From Orobanche coerulescens (Eukaryota; Streptophyta; Magnoliopsida; Lamiales; Orobanchaceae), in contig CM065806.1 in NCBI GenBank assembly GCA_033398695.1, forward strand, positions 40,449,001-40,513,000: a DNA stretch of 64,000 nucleotides, written 5' to 3'. The notes below the pieces were generated by a model. The model made no database searches. It saw only the letters and a program-made list of their open reading frames with translations, and was not told the DNA's origin. Below, one piece after another: positions 59,567 to 64,000 of the stretch; position 1 is the first letter of the stretch; each line of letters starts with the position of its first letter. The position numbers were made by a program, and so were the translations under genes.

Positions 59567-60500
59567 GGCAAGAGTGCCGACAAAAGCTAGAAAACCCATA
59601 CCGCTCTCACGACAGTGGTCCCGATAAGAAAAAGAAGGGATTAATGTTTGTTGATGTTAAAATCAATGGGAAAAATATTCGTGCTATGATAGACTCGGTG
59701 CCACCCATAATTATCTGCGAGCACCGAAGTGGAGAGACTTGGATCGTTGTTAGAGAAAGGAGCAGTCGAGTTAAAGCCGTAAACTCGCCAAGCAAAACCA
59801 ATAGCGGGGATTGCCAAGGCTGTTCGGATTAAGGTAGGAGCCTTCAAGGTAGGGCCGACCTATCCGTTGTGGAGATGGATGACTACAAGTTAATACTCGG
59901 GCTCGAGTATATGCGTGACACTCAAACCCTAGTCATGCCGAGTGCCGATGCACTCTTGGTTTTGGGGATAAACCACATATTATCCCAACAATTAGCGCAA
60001 CCCAAGGGCAAAGTAACCTATCCGCATTACAATTCAAGAAGGGATGCGGGCATGGGGAACCGTCCTTCTGTGCGCCTTGCAATTGACGAAGTAGAGAAGT
60101 TGTCGTGTCCTATCTCGATGTGGTGAAGCACCTCCTAAACGAGTTTGAGGATGTTATGCCCGAATTGCCTCGGAAGCTTCCACCCAAGAGGGCGGTCGAT
60201 CATGAGATCGAGTTGGTGCCGGCACAAGACCTCTGCCGAGCCCCTTATCGTATGTCGCAACCGAGCTTGTGGAGCTCGAAGCGCTTAAAAGAGATGTTGG
60301 AATGTGGTATGATCCAACCGGCGAAATCACCATATGGAGCTCCTGTTCTCTTTCAGAAAAAGTCGGACGGAACTCTGCGATTGTGTTGTGATTATCGTGC
60401 TCTAAATAAAATTACGGTGAAGAATGTGTATCCTATTCCGCTCGTAGGCATTGCTTCGACGGTCTCAGTGGCGCGGAGTACTATACAACGATCGATCTGA
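59533..60500 (+). pseudogene. Galadriel-like protease and RT N-terminal part
   Basis: Protease region GLMFVDVKINGKNIRAMIDS (59533-59832), where the catalytic motif is lost to a frame change just after Asp. A middle frame (59869-60126) with LGLEYMRDTQTLVMPSADALLV. The RT start (60105-60500) with [31 protein letters not shown]. Frame is lost again near 60440. Confidence 0.83.
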
Positions 60501-61324
60501 GATCTGGTTATTGGCAAGTTCGCATCAAGGAGGGAGATGAGGTAAAAACGACGATTGTCACACGTTACGGGGCCTTCGTATTCTTGGTCATGCCCTTTGG
60601 CCTAACAAACGCCCCGGCAACTTTTAGCACCTTGATGAATCAAGTTCTCCAAGGGTTCTTGGACGAGTTTGTCGTGGTATACCTTGATGATATTGTTATA
60701 TACAGCCGAACCTTGGAAGAACATGTGGAACATTTGAGAATGGTTCTTACTAGGCTTCGCGAGCACGAATTATATGTTAAGCTGTCGAAGTGCTCATTTG
60801 CCCAGAAGCGGATCAGTTTCTTGGGGCATATCGTTGAGTGTGGCAATATTCGCATGGACCCGAGGAAAATACGAGCAATCCAAGAATGGAAACCACCAAC
60901 CGATGTACATGAAATGCGGTCATTTCTCGGGTTGGCAAATTACTATAGAAGATTTGTGATGGGGTATGCCGGAATAGCAAGACCCCTAACCGATTTGACG
61001 AGAAAGACGGAAGTTTGGAATTGGTCGCCGGAATGCCAAAATGCCTTCGACAACTTAAAGAAGGCCATCCTAATGCATCCGGTCCTCGCACTACCGGATC
61101 TATCCAAACCTTTGTGGTTGAAACAGATGCTTGGATATTGCACTAGAGGAGTTTTGGTGCAAGATGGCCATCCCGTGGCCTTCGAGAGTAAGAAACTTAA
61201 GGATGTCGAGAGGCGTTACACGGTGCACGAGAAAGAGCTTTTAGCAGTGGTCCATTGCCTTCGACTTTGGAGACATTACTTATCGGGGTTGCCGTTTATT
61301 GTAAAACCGACAACACGGCATTAG
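60470..61324 (+). pseudogene. Galadriel-like RT core and RNase H
   Basis: [33 protein letters not shown], active site VVYLDDIVIYS (near 60675-60710), FLGLANYYRRFV. RNase H follows: EKELLAVVHCLRLWRHYL is in frame, but the first catalytic Asp region reads VETDAS-like sequence in a shifted frame (WLKQMLGYCTRG). The last piece (TDNTALVTF) is in the next frame. Confidence 0.85.
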
Positions 61325-62406
61325 TCACTTTCTATCGACCAAAGCTTCTCGGGAAACAAGCGAGATGGCGGGAATTATTGTCCGAGTTCAACTTTGTGAT
61401 TGAGTATCGTGCGGTTCTAGTAATCGTGTGGCGGATGCCCCGAGCCGCAGATCCGACTCGGCCGTTCTACAAGTCGGCGGCGCTTTCCTCGAGTCGTGAC
61501 CACTCCAGAAAAGATCGAATACGACCGATGGGAGCCGACGCAGCGGCTCAATGTTTGGTAAATCTTGTCCGTCAGGGTACAACACGAAGATTTTGGCTAG
61601 AGGATGGTCTCTTATGGACCAAGGGAAGACGTCTCTATGTACCTATAGGCGGCGATATGAGGAAAACTATTATTGCGGAATGTCACGACACTCTCTGGGC
61701 GGGCCACCCAGGAGAGGAGCGCACTGTGGCCTTAGTTCAACGAGCTTACTATTGGCCCCAAGTGCGGGACGACATTGAGATGTTTGTCCGCACCTGCTTG
61801 GTGTGCCAACAAGATAAACCTGATCGAAAAAAGAAGGTAGGCTTGCTGGAACCACTACTCATTCCTGTCAGGGCTTGGGAAAGTGTTTCAATGGATTTTA
61901 TCACCAGTCTACCAAAAGTTGGGGATCTTGATGCCATTATTGTTGTGGTAGATCGGTTCTCCAAATACGCTACATTCATAGCAGCACCCAAGACAGTTTC
62001 GGCGGAAGAGACAGCTCAGCTCTTTTTCAAGCATATTGTTAAGTATTGGGACCGCCGAGGACATTGTTAGTGACCGAGACACCGGTTTACTAGTAGCTTT
62101 TGGACCGAGCTCTTCAAACTACTCGGCTCCAAGTTGAATATGAGCTCTAGCTTCCACCCACAATCTGATGGCCAAACTGAAAGATTTAACTCAATGTTGG
62201 AGGAATATCTTCGACATTTTGTGAGCACTAATCAGAAGGACTGGGTGAAGCTTTTGGATGTTGCTCAACTGTGTTTCAATGCTCAAAATGCTCTACCACC
62301 AATAAGAGTGCTTTTGAAATTTGTAATGGGCGACCACTCCTCCCGCACAATATTGATACTGCTCCACAAAAAGCCGTGCCTACTTGGCACAAACATTTTC
62401 CCTTGA
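61255..62406 (+). pseudogene. Galadriel-like integrase
   Basis: The frame 61255-62070 holds RNase H leftovers and the integrase HHCC (HDTLWAGH...CLVCQQDK), then the first catalytic Asp (SMDFITSLP). The second Asp (VTDRDT near 62070) falls in a shifted frame. 62134-62406 carries [15 protein letters not shown] with the catalytic Glu. Confidence 0.85.
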
Positions 62407-62439
62407 ATGGGAACAAAATCTTGATTTGGCCCGTGGCTA

Positions 62440-62945
62440 CCTGGAGAAGGCTCAAAAGCGGATGAAAAATATGCCGATCTTAAACGCCGCTTTGTTGAAT
62501 ACCGTGTGGGTGACCAGGTGATGGTGAAGATCCCGAACTGCAGTTCCTCCAGGGCAACACGGGGAGAGATTCACGGCTAATGCAAAAATATATTGGGCCC
62601 CTAAGCATTCTCAAAAGAGTCGGAAATGTAGCCTACAAGATTGAGTTACCCCAATGGTGGCGCATTCATAATGTCTTTCATGTCACCAACTCAAGCCATA
62701 TCAGGCATAACGAGGACACCACACGCAACCCGCCCAACCGCCCACAACCGAAACTACGCAACTTGGGGAAGAGGGTGGCCGAAGCTATTATCGACCACCG
62801 CGATGCAGGGCCGAGAAAGAAGCTATACAAAGAATATCCGGTGAAATGGAAGGGCTGCAGATGGAGGAGAACACTTGGGAGAGGGCAATAGCACTTAAAG
62901 CTTTTCAACCCCTACCGGATGCTTATCTCACATCTATGGCGCCGG
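62440..62945 (+). pseudogene. Galadriel-like integrase C-terminus and chromodomain
   Basis: A 62580-62891 frame with YIGPLSILKRVGNVAYKIELP and IHNVFHV, then the chromodomain VAEAIIDHRDAGPRKKLYKEYPVKWKG. Its end (MEENTWERA) lies in the next frame at 62846-62900. Together they show a complete but frameshifted chromodomain. Confidence 0.83.
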
Positions 62946-62970
62946 GGACGTCACCAACTCGTAGGGGGAG

Positions 62971-63512
62971 AGTCACACGGGATGCCCGCGACCCCAGGCG
63001 GTATTACCTGATCAACGGCCATTCGTGGGGCCCACTTGCAGCTTTGTGGGACGCAGAGCCTCAATCGCACTTCAAGTTATCATCTATAGTGTAGGGCTTT
63101 ACTTATTTTTCCTTGTAATAGATTGTTAGTGTTGTAATAGCTAGTTAGTGTTGTAATAGCTAGTTAGTGGTTGCTCAGCTTTTCAATATCCACTGTTGTC
63201 ATTAGCCTTTATTTTTCTAAGCCTATTATAGGGGGGAAGAGTGTACTGAAGAGTTGTAGTACGAATTGGCTAGTTTGCTGAGACCCTCCTATCCGTGTAT
63301 GCTTGTAATCATTGTTGCCTATTGTAATCGTGCATTGTATTAATACAAATCGATTCTCGTCTTCAATTTTGCTGTGCCACTAAAACGCCTCGGCGTGATT
63401 GCGTCGCATTAGCACCAAAGCTCAAACGAGTTAGGCGGACGTAGTCGGGTAAATTGACTACTAGCCGCACGGTGCGCGTACATTATATTCAAACTCTAAG
63501 CGCCCTGTGACA
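62971..63512 (+). repeat. Galadriel-like 3' LTR
   Basis: Nearly identical to 57748-58287. The first bases are altered (AGTCACACGGG in place of TGTCACGGG). Ends at CA 63512 before the TSD. Confidence 0.9.
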
Positions 63513-63517
63513 CGATG

Positions 63518-64000
63518 GCACTAAAATCAAGATTATTTAAATCTTTCGATTCATAATCGTCGTAACCGTCCAGTCCCATTCAACAGGTAGTGATCGTAAG
63601 ATTTTCTTCAATTTTTCCGTACTTGTTAATGGTTTCCCAAAATAAGCTAGACCATTTGTAATGACCAAAAATCAGTCGAGCATGTTCGTTATGGACTCGT
63701 CACTTTTCATCATAAATAGCTCGTAGTCGTGGAGAAGCATATTTATCTTTGTCTCCTTGACTTGCGATGTTCCTTCATGAGTTACCTCAAGCATTTTGCA
63801 AATCTCTTTGGCACTATCACATGATGATACCCGATTGTGTTCTCCGTATTTAGAGCACAATAAAGCAATTGCGTTTCTTTAAAATTGTGGTGATCGTTTT
63901 TCCAATCTTCATCACTATAATCTACGAAGCTTTTGAGAGAGCCGTCCGGTTTTGTAGGAATTTTCAGACTTAGGCAAATAACTTTCCAAAGCTCGATATC
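63518..64000 (-). pseudogene. SIRE-like gag N-terminal part (UBN2-type), partial
   Basis: The frame 63672-63860 gives CDSAKEICKMLEVTHEGTSQVKETKINMLLHDYELF, a hallmark of copia UBN2-type gag. The next piece (about 63530-63655) continues ITNGLAYFGKPL...KILRSLPVEW in another frame. Frames are broken several times. The 5' end is outside the window. Confidence 0.82.

Larger units (their letters stand above)
57748..63512 (+). mobile_element. Galadriel-like chromovirus
   Basis: 5765 bp, the only coding gypsy element on the plus strand. TSD CGATG at 57743-57747 and 63513-63517. LTRs of about 540 bp (57748-58287, 62971-63512) differ at only a few positions. PBS TGGTATCGGAG at 58290. PPT near 62962-62970 (TAGGGGGAG). 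Gag-pol order with a C-terminal chromodomain. The Galadriel-like label rests on the gag and CFLCDGPH knuckle pattern and is moderately sure. Confidence 0.9.
55103..64000 (-). mobile_element. SIRE-like Ty1/copia element, gag kept and pol missing (continues past window)
   Basis: The 3' LTR is 55103-56321. The internal region (56322-57747 and 63518-64000) holds gag in the minus sense, but nothing of protease, integrase, RT or RNase H lies between gag and the 3' LTR. A short RTTLSNIVNVSNKKPTLGWIP stretch (about 56830) is the last gag/pol-like sequence before the 3' spacer. This matches gag-only derivatives (TR-GAG). The 5' LTR and TSD partner lie outside the window. Confidence 0.78.

Overview
This is plant nuclear DNA made almost entirely of nested LTR retrotransposons, as in pericentromeric or intergenic heterochromatin of an angiosperm, probably a eudicot. 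I see no intact host gene, rRNA or tRNA gene. The species cannot be named from the sequence. The families present are Athila, chromodomain-bearing Ty3/gypsy (Tekay/Del-like and Galadriel-like), a large non-coding LTR element (LARD), a SIRE-like Ty1/copia element and a short LINE tail. Most element ends were fixed by matching LTR pairs, TG...CA termini, primer-binding sites (PBS), polypurine tracts (PPT) and 5-bp target-site duplications (TSDs).

Left part (1-26668). A plus-sense LTR fragment (1-1092, resuming at 22976) is split by an Athila-type element (1093-22970, minus strand, TSD GGGAA, tRNA-Asp PBS). The Athila element carries a broken gag-pol (14593-19964) and, in its 3' non-coding part, an intronless decayed copy of a LOG-type cytokinin-activating gene. 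That same 3' part is split by a LARD (3422-12185, TSD AAGCC) with 3.2-kb LTRs and no recognisable coding domain. Then follow a truncated minus-sense LTR (23280-26100), a LINE 3' end (26101-26194) and about 0.5 kb of plain AT-rich DNA.

Right part (26669-64000). An old chromovirus (left LTR 26669-27535 plus 51799-53636, then damaged pol) hosts a Tekay-like element (27536-51793, TSD CCAAC). The 5' LTR of that element hosts a triple-LTR tandem (35877-51295): LTR-internal-LTR-internal-LTR with a single flanking TSD, i.e. two gag-pol units sharing one central LTR. The old chromovirus pol is interrupted at 55103 by a SIRE-like copia element that keeps gag but has lost pol. Its gag is in turn interrupted by a Galadriel-like chromovirus (57748-63512, TSD CGATG, plus strand).

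The most interesting signals lie in the LTRs. (1) Dense arrays of palindromic 10-14-mers lie just upstream of the TATA box in several families, including unrelated gypsy and copia ones. (2) In several gypsy families the 5' leader keeps a fixed order: TATA box, an AGGCAAGT splice-donor-like site, repeated hairpins with a GACG tetraloop whose stems covary, and (in all but the truncated LTR) a TTTCCGGAAA-centred palindrome. PBS and a probable 115-118-nt leader intron ending just before the gag ATG follow where the internal region is present. This resembles a retroviral packaging/dimerisation leader, and the LARD keeps it although it has no genes. (3) Near-identical copies differ in clustered patches with a recurrent CTG-to-TCG pattern. 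That looks like base-calling error at methylated CHG sites, so some frameshifts reported here may not be real.
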